Positions 44,884 to 53,931 of a DNA stretch of 64,000 nt are shown here, piece after piece. Both the position numbers and the translations under genes were made by a program. Source of the stretch: Marinifilum flexuosum (lineage in GTDB: Bacteria > Bacteroidota > Bacteroidia > Bacteroidales > Marinifilaceae); the NCBI RefSeq assembly GCF_003610555.1, contig NZ_RAPQ01000009.1, forward strand, positions 248,001 through 312,000, in the 5' to 3' direction. The number at the start of each line of letters is the position of its first letter. Position 1 is the stretch's first letter. The notes under the pieces are model-generated. The model was given only the letters and a program-made list of their open reading frames with translations, did no database searches and was not told the origin of the DNA.

Positions 44884-47325
44884 CTATTTTTTCTCTATCA
44901 TTTGCTCAAATGGAAAAATTAATTTCATTTCTGTGTACTGATTTTTCTTACTACGAACTTTAATTTCTCCATTCATTTTCTGCACAATATTCTTACTTAC
45001 ATACAAACTCAATCCTGAATTCGTTTTCTCTTGTTTTGTAGAATAGAAAGGTTCAAAAATGGAATTCAAATTCTTTGGATCTATTCCTTCTCCAAAATCC
45101 TTAATCGACACAACCACCTCATTTTCTACAAGTTTTGTCTTTACTTGAATTTTATCTTCCATACTTTCATTGGAATGACTTCTTTTCAGCTTTTCACCTA
45201 TCGATTCATATGAATTATTCAAAATATCGACAATAACTTTCTGCAGTTTGTACTTGTTTCCACATATATAAAGCGAATCAGGATCAACTTTTAATTGAAT
45301 ATCAACATTAGAGTTTTTGTATTGCTTTTTCATTAAGTTAACAGCATCGTGAACAACATTATTTACATTCACCGATGCATTACAACTTTCATTTTGCGAT
45401 GAATTAAAAATACTAATCTGAGATAGGTAAATTTTTATTCTATCAATATCCTTAAATACCTGCTGGCACTTCTCTTCAATATATTTCTTATCAATTATAT
45501 CTTTAGATAACCTCAGCAAAACATTATCTATAATCATTGATATTCCAGAAAGTGGCTGATTGATTTCATTGACCACACTACTTGCCATTTTCCCTAAAGA
45601 TTCGAGTTCGGATTTTTGAGTTAGCAGTTGATTTTGATACTCATTAACCAATAGTTCATGATTAATCTTTTTCTGCATTTCTGATGCATTCCGCTCAAGT
45701 TCTTTTTCATGTACTTTTAAATCTGAAATAACAGATTGATATTTATTCTCGATAATCCCTTCTCCATTAGGTTTAGGCAATTCATTCATCAACAAACGAA
45801 TTCCTCGTCCATTGTATAAAAAAGCAATTAGAATTACCTTCTTCAAATTCCCATTCTTGGATTGAAGATTAATAACATCAAAAACAAAATCTCTCTTTTT
45901 TTCTCTAAAATTCAATAGCTCTTCCGCTTTATCCATAAAAGGCTTAGGAATAAAATTAAAGAAACTTACATTAGTCGTTTTTTCCAGTTCACTACATTCC
46001 AACAACTTGCAACCAAAATCATTGATATAAACGATCTCATTATTTTCATTCAATTCAACAAAAGCTTTATCTTGATACTCTTCTCTATCAAAAGCGAGAC
46101 TATTTTTTAGAGTTGTTTCCATCTCAACATCTTCTGTCACATCCCAAGCAACTCCCGTATAAATGAGCACATCCAATTTCGAGTTATACTCAGTATTCAT
46201 TTCAAGATGGATATGTCTTATTTTCTTATCCTTTGTAATTATTCTATGCTTTAGCTCAAGCTTTTGATTTTCTTTTACCCTAATATTTAACACCTTATCA
46301 AAGGTCAATAAATCCTCAGGATGAAACTTTTCTTTTATACACTCTAATACATTATCAATCTCCTTATCAGAAATTTCATAAATACGATAAAATTCTGTCG
46401 ATCCTCGAAGTATATTTGTATAAGAATCCCATTCAAAACTCCCTACTCGTGCTAGTTTCTGAATCTTACGAATCATCAACTCCTTCTTTATCAACGAATC
46501 CTTCAAGAGTTTTTTATCTGAAACATCTCTACCAACAATATGATAGTACATTTCATTAAATTCCATTTGCTTAAAAACGGTCCATTCTATCCATTTTTGT
46601 TCCAACAGGTGATTCTTTATCGGCTTTTCTAAAATAATCGACTGACTCTTGCCATTCATTTGTTTAATGGCTACTGATATTTGATCTGAAAGTTCACTAT
46701 TGATATCTGCAACGGAATTAACCGATACCCCATCTAAAGAGTAACTAAAAAAATCTGTAAATGCCTTATTTGCAAACTCTATCTTAAGTGAATCGTTAAT
46801 TTTAAGAATCAACTCACTCTGTCCTTCAATAATGGTTCTGTAATTGCTTGCAAGGTTTTTAAGCCGGTTTTCAAAAAGCTCTTTATCTCTTAATGCAAGG
46901 TTCAACTTCACATTTTGATCTTCCTTCTGTTTTCTATTATTATACAGATCCAAAAAGATATTTACCTTGTTTTTTAAAATTGTTGAATTGAAAGGCTTCA
47001 TGATAAAATCAACACAACCACAATCGTAACCTCTTTGTTCACTTTCTTTATCAAGATAAAAAGCGGTTATATAAATAATTGGAGTTTCTGCATTCTTTAT
47101 TCCAGATCTGATTTTCTCAGCAAGAGCAAAACCATCAATTTGTGGCATTTGAATATCAAGAAGAATTAAGGCATATTCTTTCTCTTCTATTTTTCGGATA
47201 GCATCTAACGGAGATTGAATCAACTCTAATTTTGTATCTAATTTTCCCAATACGGCACCTATTAGATCCAAATTCTCCAATCTATCATCCACAACCAATA
47301 CTTCCGGAGTAAAATTAAATCCCAT
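44884..47325 (-). CDS. Receiver-PAS-PAS histidine kinase lacking the phosphoacceptor His
   Basis: 813 residues, soluble. A full receiver at 1-125 (VVDDRLEN, LLDIQMPQIDG, FIMKPFN), two to three PAS/PAC modules at about 160-530, coiled coil to about 575, then a HisKA-like helix where the usual AHEINQPL reads VNEINQPLSGI: the phosphoacceptor His is Asn (AAT codon). The ATPase domain keeps the N box ILNNSYES and G1 DFGEGI, and ends SGLSLYVSKNIVQKMNGEI. The kinase may bind ATP but should not autophosphorylate at the normal site. It precedes the NtrC-type gene. Confidence 0.88.
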   Translation of the reverse strand: MGFNFTPEVLVVDDRLENLDLIGAVLGKLDTKLELIQSPLDAIRKIEEKEYALILLDIQMPQIDGFALAEKIRSGIKNAETPIIYITAFYLDKESEQRGYDCGCVDFIMKPFNSTILKNKVNIFLDLYNNRKQKEDQNVKLNLALRDKELFENRLKNLASNYRTIIEGQSELILKINDSLKIEFANKAFTDFFSYSLDGVSVNSVADINSELSDQISVAIKQMNGKSQSIILEKPIKNHLLEQKWIEWTVFKQMEFNEMYYHIVGRDVSDKKLLKDSLIKKELMIRKIQKLARVGSFEWDSYTNILRGSTEFYRIYEISDKEIDNVLECIKEKFHPEDLLTFDKVLNIRVKENQKLELKHRIITKDKKIRHIHLEMNTEYNSKLDVLIYTGVAWDVTEDVEMETTLKNSLAFDREEYQDKAFVELNENNEIVYINDFGCKLLECSELEKTTNVSFFNFIPKPFMDKAEELLNFREKKRDFVFDVINLQSKNGNLKKVILIAFLYNGRGIRLLMNELPKPNGEGIIENKYQSVISDLKVHEKELERNASEMQKKINHELLVNEYQNQLLTQKSELESLGKMASSVVNEINQPLSGISMIIDNVLLRLSKDIIDKKYIEEKCQQVFKDIDRIKIYLSQISIFNSSQNESCNASVNVNNVVHDAVNLMKKQYKNSNVDIQLKVDPDSLYICGNKYKLQKVIVDILNNSYESIGEKLKRSHSNESMEDKIQVKTKLVENEVVVSIKDFGEGIDPKNLNSIFEPFYSTKQEKTNSGLSLYVSKNIVQKMNGEIKVRSKKNQYTEMKLIFPFEQMIEKK

Positions 47326-47418
47326 ACGCTACTGATTAATCTTAACTAAAACCATTTATAGAAAAAAAAGACCCTAAACTGGGCATTTCTTTAGTTATTC
47401 CATAATTCTTTGTTTAAT

Positions 47419-47450
47419 CAAAATTAAAACGAATACACCTAAAAATCAAT
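47419..47450 (-). promoter_or_regulatory. Promoter of the kinase/NtrC operon
   Basis: On the minus strand ATTG (47450-47447, one mismatch to TTTG), a 20-bp spacer and TAATTTTG (47426-47419, perfect -7 box), about 93 bp before the start codon. Confidence 0.5.
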
Positions 47451-47507
47451 GCTATTGTGATTAACCATGCTTAAAACTCCTTGAGAAGTACAAAAATCTT
47501 GGTCAAC

Positions 47508-47523
47508 TATCCGAAAATGGCTA
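47508..47523 (-). promoter_or_regulatory. Upstream dyad TAGCCATTTTCGGATA
   Basis: Fourth copy of the TATCC-N6-GGATA motif, about 60 bp upstream of the candidate -33 element of the kinase gene. Suggests autoregulation of the block. Confidence 0.45.
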
Positions 47524-47544
47524 TTAAGTTTTTCAACTAAATCC

Positions 47545-48399
47545 CTAAATAAGAGCACAAAGAGCTCCCTCAAGTGTTAAGTATTTATACTCGAACCCCT
47601 CTTTTTTCAGGCGATTCGGAAGAATAGTTTGTCCATTTAACAGAACGGTAGAAGCTTCACCAAGTAATAATCTCAAAATGAAGGATGGAATATGACAAAA
47701 CGCCGGACGATTTAATGTTTTTGCCATCATTTTTGTGAAGTAAGCATTATTGACTCTTTCTGGTGCAACCAAGTTGTATATTCCTTTGGTTTTTTCATTA
47801 ATCACAAAACCATACACCTTTATCAAATCATCAACATGAATAAACGGAAACTGTTGCTTACCAGATCCCAAACGACCACCAATACCTAGTTTAAAAAACG
47901 GCAATGATTTTTGAATGATTCCTCCATGTTTACTTAAAACCACTCCTAGTCTAAAAATTACTGTTGCTACATCCAGTTTTTGCATTTGCATTGCTGCCTG
48001 TTCCCATTCAATACAAACTTTACCTAAGAAATCATGAAAATATTCTTCACTTTCCTCTGAATGCTCATTGAGACTCGAATATATTCCAACAGCAGATGTA
48101 CAAATAAATTGCTCTGGCTTATTTTTTAACAAGGCAACTGCTTTACACAGATTTTTAGTCGTTTCCACCCGACTATCACGAATTATTTTTTTTCTATTGT
48201 TAGTCCACCTAGAAAGTATTGAGGCACCTGAGAGATGAATAATTACATTTGCACCATCAAGAAGATTAGCCAAAGATTTCACATCTCCATACAATCTCTC
48301 TCTGGGAATCTTTACAATCTCGGCTCTAAATTCAGTTTGTAAAAAATCACACAAATGTGAGCCTACCAATCCATTACTTCCTGATATTGCAATTTTCAT
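47545..48399 (-). CDS. TIGR01777-family NAD(P)-dependent epimerase-like protein
   Basis: 284 residues from ATG at 48399 (MKIAISGSNGLVGSHL); a TTG five codons upstream is less likely. The Rossmann motif GSNGLVGSHL, VIIHLSGASILSRWTNNRKKIIRDSRVETT, FICTSAVGIY and the C-terminal DUF1731-like part (NRPAFCHIPSFILRLLLGEASTVLLNGQTILPNRL) are those of the TIGR01777/SDR39U1 family. The family is cytoplasmic and widespread, with no firm substrate. It is downstream of cdaA on the same strand, 54 bp away. Confidence 0.9.
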   Translation of the reverse strand: MKIAISGSNGLVGSHLCDFLQTEFRAEIVKIPRERLYGDVKSLANLLDGANVIIHLSGASILSRWTNNRKKIIRDSRVETTKNLCKAVALLKNKPEQFICTSAVGIYSSLNEHSEESEEYFHDFLGKVCIEWEQAAMQMQKLDVATVIFRLGVVLSKHGGIIQKSLPFFKLGIGGRLGSGKQQFPFIHVDDLIKVYGFVINEKTKGIYNLVAPERVNNAYFTKMMAKTLNRPAFCHIPSFILRLLLGEASTVLLNGQTILPNRLKKEGFEYKYLTLEGALCALI

Positions 48400-48452
48400 C
48401 TGCTTTGATTTCAAATGATTTCAGGTAATCATCAGGATTTAGATGAATTGAT

Positions 48453-49244
48453 TCAAACGATAAATCCAGAATAATCTCCTGCTAAAAATTTCTTCAAATC
48501 GGCACCTGTAATTCGTACTTTAATATTTCCTCCCATAATATATGAGATATTCCCTGTTTCCTCAGAAACTGTTATCACATGTGAATCTGTTGCCTGACTC
48601 ATTCCAATGGCTGCACGATGTCGTAAACCTAAACTTCCAGGAATATTAGTACTATCTGTAACCGGCAAAATACAGCGAGCTGCAAGAATTCTATTATTGG
48701 CAATAATTACTGCTCCATCATGCAAAGGAGAGTTTTTAAAGAATATTGACTCTAACAAGGTTCCAGAAACTCTTGAATTTACAATCTTTCCTGTATCAGC
48801 GTAAGCCTGTAAGTCGGAATTTTTCGCAATTACAATTAAAGCACCTGTTTTCGATTTAGACATGTGTTCGCATGCTGTAACAATAGAGGCAATTTCCTGT
48901 TCTTGAAAACCAACCTCATCCTTTGTAAACCAATTCTCTAAACTAAATTTCTGATTTACATTATATCGTGAGCCTAATATCAGCAAAAATTTCCTGATTT
49001 CCTGCTGAAAAACAATAATCAATGCAATCACTCCAACTCCAATAAATTGTCCGAGAATACTACTCAGCAATTCCATATTTAGAGCACGTACAAGAAGCCA
49101 CATGAGATAAAACAAGAATAATCCTACGAAAATATTAATAGCAACTGTTCCGCGAATCAGAAGATAAACTTGATACAAAAGAAAAGCTACCAAAAGAATA
49201 TCCAGAATATCGAAAAGCCCAAGAGTGATAAAAGCAGTGATCAT
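48453..49244 (-). CDS. cdaA: Diadenylate cyclase CdaA
   Basis: 263 residues. Three N-terminal membrane helices (about 5-75) and a DAC domain at about 100-240 with the catalytic motifs LHDGAVII and LGLRHRAAIG, both intact. It makes c-di-AMP from two ATP at the inner membrane; c-di-AMP controls potassium and osmolyte uptake and wall homeostasis. It follows folP by 53 bp on the same strand, an arrangement I recall as common in Bacteroidota. Confidence 0.95.
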   Translation of the reverse strand: MITAFITLGLFDILDILLVAFLLYQVYLLIRGTVAINIFVGLFLFYLMWLLVRALNMELLSSILGQFIGVGVIALIIVFQQEIRKFLLILGSRYNVNQKFSLENWFTKDEVGFQEQEIASIVTACEHMSKSKTGALIVIAKNSDLQAYADTGKIVNSRVSGTLLESIFFKNSPLHDGAVIIANNRILAARCILPVTDSTNIPGSLGLRHRAAIGMSQATDSHVITVSEETGNISYIMGGNIKVRITGADLKKFLAGDYSGFIV

Positions 49245-49297
49245 TATATATTTAAATTCGGTCTATTAACAAAATTACAATTTTATATCAATATTTA

Positions 49298-50131
49298 TTA
49301 TTTCAATTGTGATTTGATCATATGATGTAGTTTTACGCATTCAACAGCCTCATTTACATCATGTACACGCAGAATATTTGCACCCTTCTCCAAACACATC
49401 ATATTTAATGCTGTAGTTCCATTTAAACTTGAATTTGGCGTACCTCCAAGATATTTATAAATCATCGATTTTCGTGACAAACCAGCTAAAACAGGAAGTT
49501 TAAAATCCGAAAACTCATTCAATCGAGCTACAATTTCGTAATTGTGTTCCAATGTTTTTCCAAAACCAAAACCAGGATCAAGAATCACATCCTTCACCCC
49601 ATAATTGTTAAGTTTCAAGATCCTATCCTTAAAAAAAGTTTTAATATCACCCATCAAATCATTGTAATATGGATTCTTCTGCATGGTTTGCGGTGTTCCT
49701 TTTATGTGCATCATGATGTATGGAACCTGAAGTTCACCGATGGTTTCAAACATCTTATCATCCATAGTACCTCCAGAAATATCATTGATAAGGCATGCTC
49801 CAAATTCATTTACAATTCTCTTTGCAATGTTTGCCCTAAAAGTATCAATAGATAATATTGCCTGAGGAAACTCATTTCTAATTGCCTTTACAGCAGGAAC
49901 CATTCTTTTGTGCTCTTCAGCTTCGCTAACATCATCAGCACCAGGTCTTGTAGAAAAGGCTCCAATGTCAATAACATCTGCACCTTCAGATAGAATTTTC
50001 TCCGCTCGGTTCAAAATGGTTTTCTCCTCGGTATAACTTCCACCATCATAAAATGAGTCTGGAGTGATATTCAAAATCCCCATTACCAAAGGAGTTTCGA
50101 AATTTATTGAATGATTACCACACTTAATCAT
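49298..50131 (-). CDS. folP: Dihydropteroate synthase
   Basis: 277 residues, usual length. Pterin-binding motifs are in order: LVMGILNITPDSFYDGG near 15-31, GADVIDIGAFSTRPGADDVSEAEE near 50-75, LSIDTFRANIA, LINDISGG, DPGFGFGKTLEHN near 190-202, LAGLSRKSMI, and IlRVHDV near the C-terminus. It joins p-aminobenzoate to the pterin pyrophosphate in folate synthesis and is the sulfonamide target. Divergent from the DUF1599 gene and upstream of cdaA. Confidence 0.97.
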   Translation of the reverse strand: MIKCGNHSINFETPLVMGILNITPDSFYDGGSYTEEKTILNRAEKILSEGADVIDIGAFSTRPGADDVSEAEEHKRMVPAVKAIRNEFPQAILSIDTFRANIAKRIVNEFGACLINDISGGTMDDKMFETIGELQVPYIMMHIKGTPQTMQKNPYYNDLMGDIKTFFKDRILKLNNYGVKDVILDPGFGFGKTLEHNYEIVARLNEFSDFKLPVLAGLSRKSMIYKYLGGTPNSSLNGTTALNMMCLEKGANILRVHDVNEAVECVKLHHMIKSQLK

Positions 50132-50270
50132 AGGAATATCGCTGTTAAAACAATTAGTTTTTTAATTTTGCATAAGCAATTTGACGGATCAAATACCCAA
50201 GCAAAAGTAAAATAAAATACCATGGCTTTGCCTTATTTAGTACTTTTACGGGAAAATTTCTAAATAAACT

Positions 50271-50813
50271 ATGAATAACACAGACCAACAGTACAATCAT
50301 ATTATTGACATCTGTACAGATATCTTCACTAAAAAAATGCAAGATTATGGAACTGCCTGGAGAATTCTTCGTCCAAGTTCTATGACTGACCAAATTTATA
50401 TCAAAGCGCAACGTATCAGGAGCATTGAAACCAAAGGAACTAGCAAAATAGAAGATGATATCCGTTCAGAATTTATTGGTATTGTGAATTATGCAATCAT
50501 GGGAATCATCCAGTTAGAGCTAGGAACTTCTGATGAAGAAATGAACCATGAGAAAGCATTGGAATTGTATCAGAAATACTTTAAGGAAGCAAAAGAATTG
50601 ATGGAAGCCAAAAACCACGATTACGATGAAGCTTGGAGAAGTATGAGGGTAAGTTCTTTCACCGATTTGATTCTAATGAAGATTAATCGCACAAAACAAA
50701 TTGAGGATAATCAGGGAAAGACCATCATTTCTGAAGGAATTGATGCCAATTACTTTGATATGATTAATTATTCTGTTTTTGGTCTGATTAAAATTGAATT
50801 CGAAAACGCCTAA
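50271..50813 (+). CDS. DUF1599 domain protein (two tandem copies)
   Basis: 180 residues made of two similar halves: FTKKMQDYGTAWRILRPSSMTDQIYIKAQRIRSIE in the first and LMEAKNHDYDEAWRSMRVSSFTDLILMKINRTKQIE in the second, each followed by an NYAIMGIIQLEL or NYSVFGLIKIEF helix. The DYGxAWRxxRxSS motif is that of DUF1599, a nucleotide-pyrophosphohydrolase-like all-helical family of unknown role. Cytoplasmic. First gene of a plus-strand operon with the BT_3928-like and tpiA genes. Confidence 0.88.
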   Translation: MNNTDQQYNHIIDICTDIFTKKMQDYGTAWRILRPSSMTDQIYIKAQRIRSIETKGTSKIEDDIRSEFIGIVNYAIMGIIQLELGTSDEEMNHEKALELYQKYFKEAKELMEAKNHDYDEAWRSMRVSSFTDLILMKINRTKQIEDNQGKTIISEGIDANYFDMINYSVFGLIKIEFENA

Positions 50814-50829
50814 ATAAATCCAAAATCAA

Positions 50830-52068
50830 ATGAGTTTAATTCGATTTTTCAGCCGTCTGATTGTTGGTTTAATTTTCATTTTCAGCGGATTTGTAAAAGC
50901 AGTTGATCCAATGGGATCGAACTATAAATTCACCGATTATTTTACAGCATTTGGATTAGATGCACTTACTTCTCTTGCATTCCCTTTAGCAATTCTTTTG
51001 TCAACCTTGGAATTTGCGGTTGGTATGGCACTTGTATTCAACGCAAGAAAACAACTTTCTGCATGGGGAGCTTTGATATTCATGGGCATTTTTACGCCAT
51101 TAACTTTGGTTTTGGCAATCGCCAATCCAGTTACTGATTGCGGGTGCTTTGGTGATGCTTTAATTCTTAGTAACTGGGAAACATTTGGCAAGAATGTAAT
51201 TATCCTTTTACTTACACTGATTTTATTTTTTGGCAGAAAACAAAAAGAAAAATCATATCCTTTATGGGAACAAAACTTACTTGTTGTTTTCTCTATTGTA
51301 TTCTCAATTTGGATTTCGGTTTACTCATACAAACATTTGCCAATTATTGATTTTAGGCCCTATCACATTGGGGCAAATATCAATGATGGAATGATTATAC
51401 CTGATGGAGCTCCTGCTGACGAATACAAAAGCATTCTAAAGTATGAGAAAGATGGTGTGGTAAAAGAGTTCGACGAAACCAATTACCCATGGCAAGATAG
51501 CACTTGGGTATTTGTTGACTCGGAACAGATCAAAATTAAAGAAGGCTATACACCACCTATTCACGATTTTTCGATATCAAATGAAACTGAGGGAGATATT
51601 ACCGATCAGGTATTGCATGATGAGAATTACACCTTCATTTTGGTATCAAAAGAAATTGATAAACTGAATGAGGAAAGTCTTCCTAAAATTAAGGACCTGT
51701 GGATGTATGCTCTGGAAAAAGGCTACTCCTTTATTGCCTTAACAGCATCAGGAACTCAGGAATGTGAAGATTTTAAAGCAAGTCATGAATTGCCAATTGA
51801 ATTTTACAATACAGATGAAATTCAGTTGAAAACAATTGTCAGATCAAATCCGGGATTAATTCTGATTAAAAACGGAACCATTCTGGACAAATGGCATTAT
51901 AATGATTTCCCAGCTGTTGAAGAACTAAAAGGTGATTTGGCAGCATATTCAATTTCAAAACATCAAAAATTAAATATCAAACTAGTATTTATTAGTATTA
52001 CTTCAACTTTGCTGTTGTTAATCTGTTTATTCTTTATAGTGAGCAGAAATTCAAGAGCACGAAAATGA
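50830..52068 (+). CDS. BT_3928-like membrane protein: DoxX/MauE-like domain plus thioredoxin-like tail
   Basis: 412 residues. Four helices at about 5-140 resemble DoxX/MauE proteins ([26 protein letters not shown] between helices 3 and 4, as in MauE-type VKOR partners). A soluble region with a thioredoxin-like pattern follows ([64 protein letters not shown]), and one C-terminal helix closes it. Probably an envelope redox protein. Its stop codon overlaps an ATG in the frame of tpiA, a common pairing in Bacteroidota. Confidence 0.8.
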   Translation: MSLIRFFSRLIVGLIFIFSGFVKAVDPMGSNYKFTDYFTAFGLDALTSLAFPLAILLSTLEFAVGMALVFNARKQLSAWGALIFMGIFTPLTLVLAIANPVTDCGCFGDALILSNWETFGKNVIILLLTLILFFGRKQKEKSYPLWEQNLLVVFSIVFSIWISVYSYKHLPIIDFRPYHIGANINDGMIIPDGAPADEYKSILKYEKDGVVKEFDETNYPWQDSTWVFVDSEQIKIKEGYTPPIHDFSISNETEGDITDQVLHDENYTFILVSKEIDKLNEESLPKIKDLWMYALEKGYSFIALTASGTQECEDFKASHELPIEFYNTDEIQLKTIVRSNPGLILIKNGTILDKWHYNDFPAVEELKGDLAAYSISKHQKLNIKLVFISITSTLLLLICLFFIVSRNSRARK

Positions 52069-52076
52069 TTACAATT

Positions 52077-52832
52077 ATGAGAAGAAAAATTGTTGCAGGA
52101 AACTGGAAAATGAACAATACTCTTGAAGAAGGTATTGAGTTGGCTGGACAAATCAACGATCTAGTAGAAAACACTGAGATCAATGATGTAGATGTTGTTA
52201 TCGGTACTCCTTTTATTCACCTTACTGAAGTGAATAAAGTTGTAGGTGAAAAAATTGGGGTTGCTGCACAAAACTGTGCTGATGAAAAAAGCGGTGCTTA
52301 CACTGGTGAAATCTCAGCTTCAATGATTAAATCAACAGGTAGCAAGTATGTAATCCTTGGTCACTCGGAAAGAAGAACATATTACGGAGAAACCAACGAG
52401 ATTTTGGTTAAAAAAGTAAACCTAACTCTTGAAAATGGTCTTGCTCCAATTTTCTGTATTGGTGAGGTTTTGGAAGAACGCGAAGCTGAAAAGCACTTCG
52501 AGGTTGTAAAAAGCCAAATCGCAGAAGGTTTGTTCCACTTGTCAGCTGAAGAATTCGGAAAAGTTGTATTGGCATACGAACCAGTTTGGGCAATCGGTAC
52601 AGGTGTAACTGCTTCTTCTGATCAAGCTCAGGAAATGCACGCTTTCATCCGTAAAACTTTAGTAGAGCAATACGGTGAAGAAGTTGCAAACAACACTTCT
52701 ATTCTTTACGGTGGTAGCTGTAAGCCTTCTAACGCAAAAGAATTATTCGAGAACGCAGATGTAGATGGTGGTTTAATTGGTGGTGCTTCTTTGAAAGCTG
52801 AAGACTTCATGGGAATTATTACTGCATTCTAA
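52077..52832 (+). CDS. tpiA: Triosephosphate isomerase
   Basis: 251 residues from ATG at 52077 ([14 protein letters not shown]); an ATG at 52065 that overlaps the previous stop adds four residues and may also be used. Catalytic motifs are present: NWKMN (Lys), LGHSERR with the catalytic His, [11 protein letters not shown] with the catalytic Glu, and [10 protein letters not shown] with GGASL at the phosphate site. It interconverts glyceraldehyde 3-phosphate and dihydroxyacetone phosphate. Codon use is regular, suggesting strong expression. Followed by a terminator. Confidence 0.98.
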   Translation: MRRKIVAGNWKMNNTLEEGIELAGQINDLVENTEINDVDVVIGTPFIHLTEVNKVVGEKIGVAAQNCADEKSGAYTGEISASMIKSTGSKYVILGHSERRTYYGETNEILVKKVNLTLENGLAPIFCIGEVLEEREAEKHFEVVKSQIAEGLFHLSAEEFGKVVLAYEPVWAIGTGVTASSDQAQEMHAFIRKTLVEQYGEEVANNTSILYGGSCKPSNAKELFENADVDGGLIGGASLKAEDFMGIITAF

Positions 52833-52856
52833 GAACAGAATAGTACAAAATAAAGG

Positions 52857-52888
52857 CCGATACAAACAGTGTCGGCTTTTGTTTTTTC
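52857..52888 (+). terminator. Terminator of the tpiA operon
   Basis: GCCGATAC / GTGTCGGC stem, 5-nt loop, followed by TTTTGTTTTTT; 24 bp after the stop. Confidence 0.85.
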
Positions 52889-52936
52889 TGCACTTATAGC
52901 ATACCTTGCAACAACAAAAACAAACTAATAAAACAG

Positions 52937-53773
52937 ATGGACTATATTGAACTAAAATGCCAGATAACTCCTTTTGATGAAGACATTGCCGACATTCTAA
53001 TTGCAGAACTTGGCGAGATCGACTTCGAAAGTTTTACCCAAACCGACGATACTGTTGAAGCATTCATACAAGCTCCTCTTTTCGATATGCAAAGAGTGGA
53101 AGAATTAACGGTAAACCTTCTTCCAAATCATAGCATTTCTTATTCACATCAAACCATTGAATCGCAAGATTGGAATGCTGTTTGGGAATCAAATTTTCAA
53201 CCAGTAATCATCTCCGATCAAGTGGTTATTCGTGCATCATTCCATACCGATACACCTAAGGTTCCTTACGATATTGTAATTGATCCTAAAATGTCCTTCG
53301 GTACGGGTCATCACTCTACTACTTCATTAATGGTACAAACCATCCTTGAAACTGAAATTGAAGGCAAAAGAGTGTTGGATATGGGATGTGGAACAAGCTT
53401 ATTGGCCATTTTAGCATCGAAAAGAAATGCAGTTAGAATTGATGCCATTGACATTGATGAGTGGCCATACAAAAACTCGTTGGAAAATATCAAGAACAAC
53501 AAAGCCAAGAACATTTCTGTATTCCTGGGTGATGCAGCATTATTGGAAGGCAAAACCTACGATGTGGTATTGGCAAACATCAACCGAAACATCTTGGTGA
53601 ACGACATGAAGCATTACGTAGCTTGTTTACCTGAAAACGGTGAGTTGATTATGAGTGGTTTTTACACTGAAGATTTGCCACACATTCAAGCCGAAGCCGA
53701 AAACAATGGATTAAAATACATTAGCCACAAAGTAGATAACAATTGGGTGGCAGTAAAATACACCAAGTCCTAA
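52937..53773 (+). CDS. prmA: Ribosomal protein L11 methyltransferase
   Basis: 278 residues. An N-terminal substrate-binding domain (about 1-95) with ESQDWNAVWESNFQPVII is followed by the AdoMet methyltransferase domain: PKMSFGTGHHSTTSLM, motif I VLDMGCGTSLLAILASK, DIDEWPYKNSLENI, and VVLANINRNIL (the NI(N/L)xN motif). It trimethylates L11. One small change in motif I, GCGTS for GCGTG, is unlikely to matter. Single gene. Confidence 0.95.
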   Translation: MDYIELKCQITPFDEDIADILIAELGEIDFESFTQTDDTVEAFIQAPLFDMQRVEELTVNLLPNHSISYSHQTIESQDWNAVWESNFQPVIISDQVVIRASFHTDTPKVPYDIVIDPKMSFGTGHHSTTSLMVQTILETEIEGKRVLDMGCGTSLLAILASKRNAVRIDAIDIDEWPYKNSLENIKNNKAKNISVFLGDAALLEGKTYDVVLANINRNILVNDMKHYVACLPENGELIMSGFYTEDLPHIQAEAENNGLKYISHKVDNNWVAVKYTKS

Positions 53774-53785
53774 GTATAAAGTAGT

Positions 53786-53822
53786 AAAGGAAAAAGTATA
53801 AGCGACTAATACTTTTTCCTTT
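53786..53822. terminator. Long A/T-rich hairpin after prmA
   Basis: 14-bp perfect arms AAAGGAAAAAGTAT / ATACTTTTTCCTTT with a 9-nt loop, 13 bp after the stop. The same AAGTATAA words recur in the next 60 bp in inverted order, so it may be a repeat element as well as a terminator. Confidence 0.65.
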
Positions 53823-53931
53823 CTATAAACATTTATTCTAATTTATTTTTATACTTTTTCACTTATAACTTTCTCCTTATTTCTTGTTAAATTGCCTTAT
53901 CACAATTCCTGATTGGGCAAAAACAAAACCT

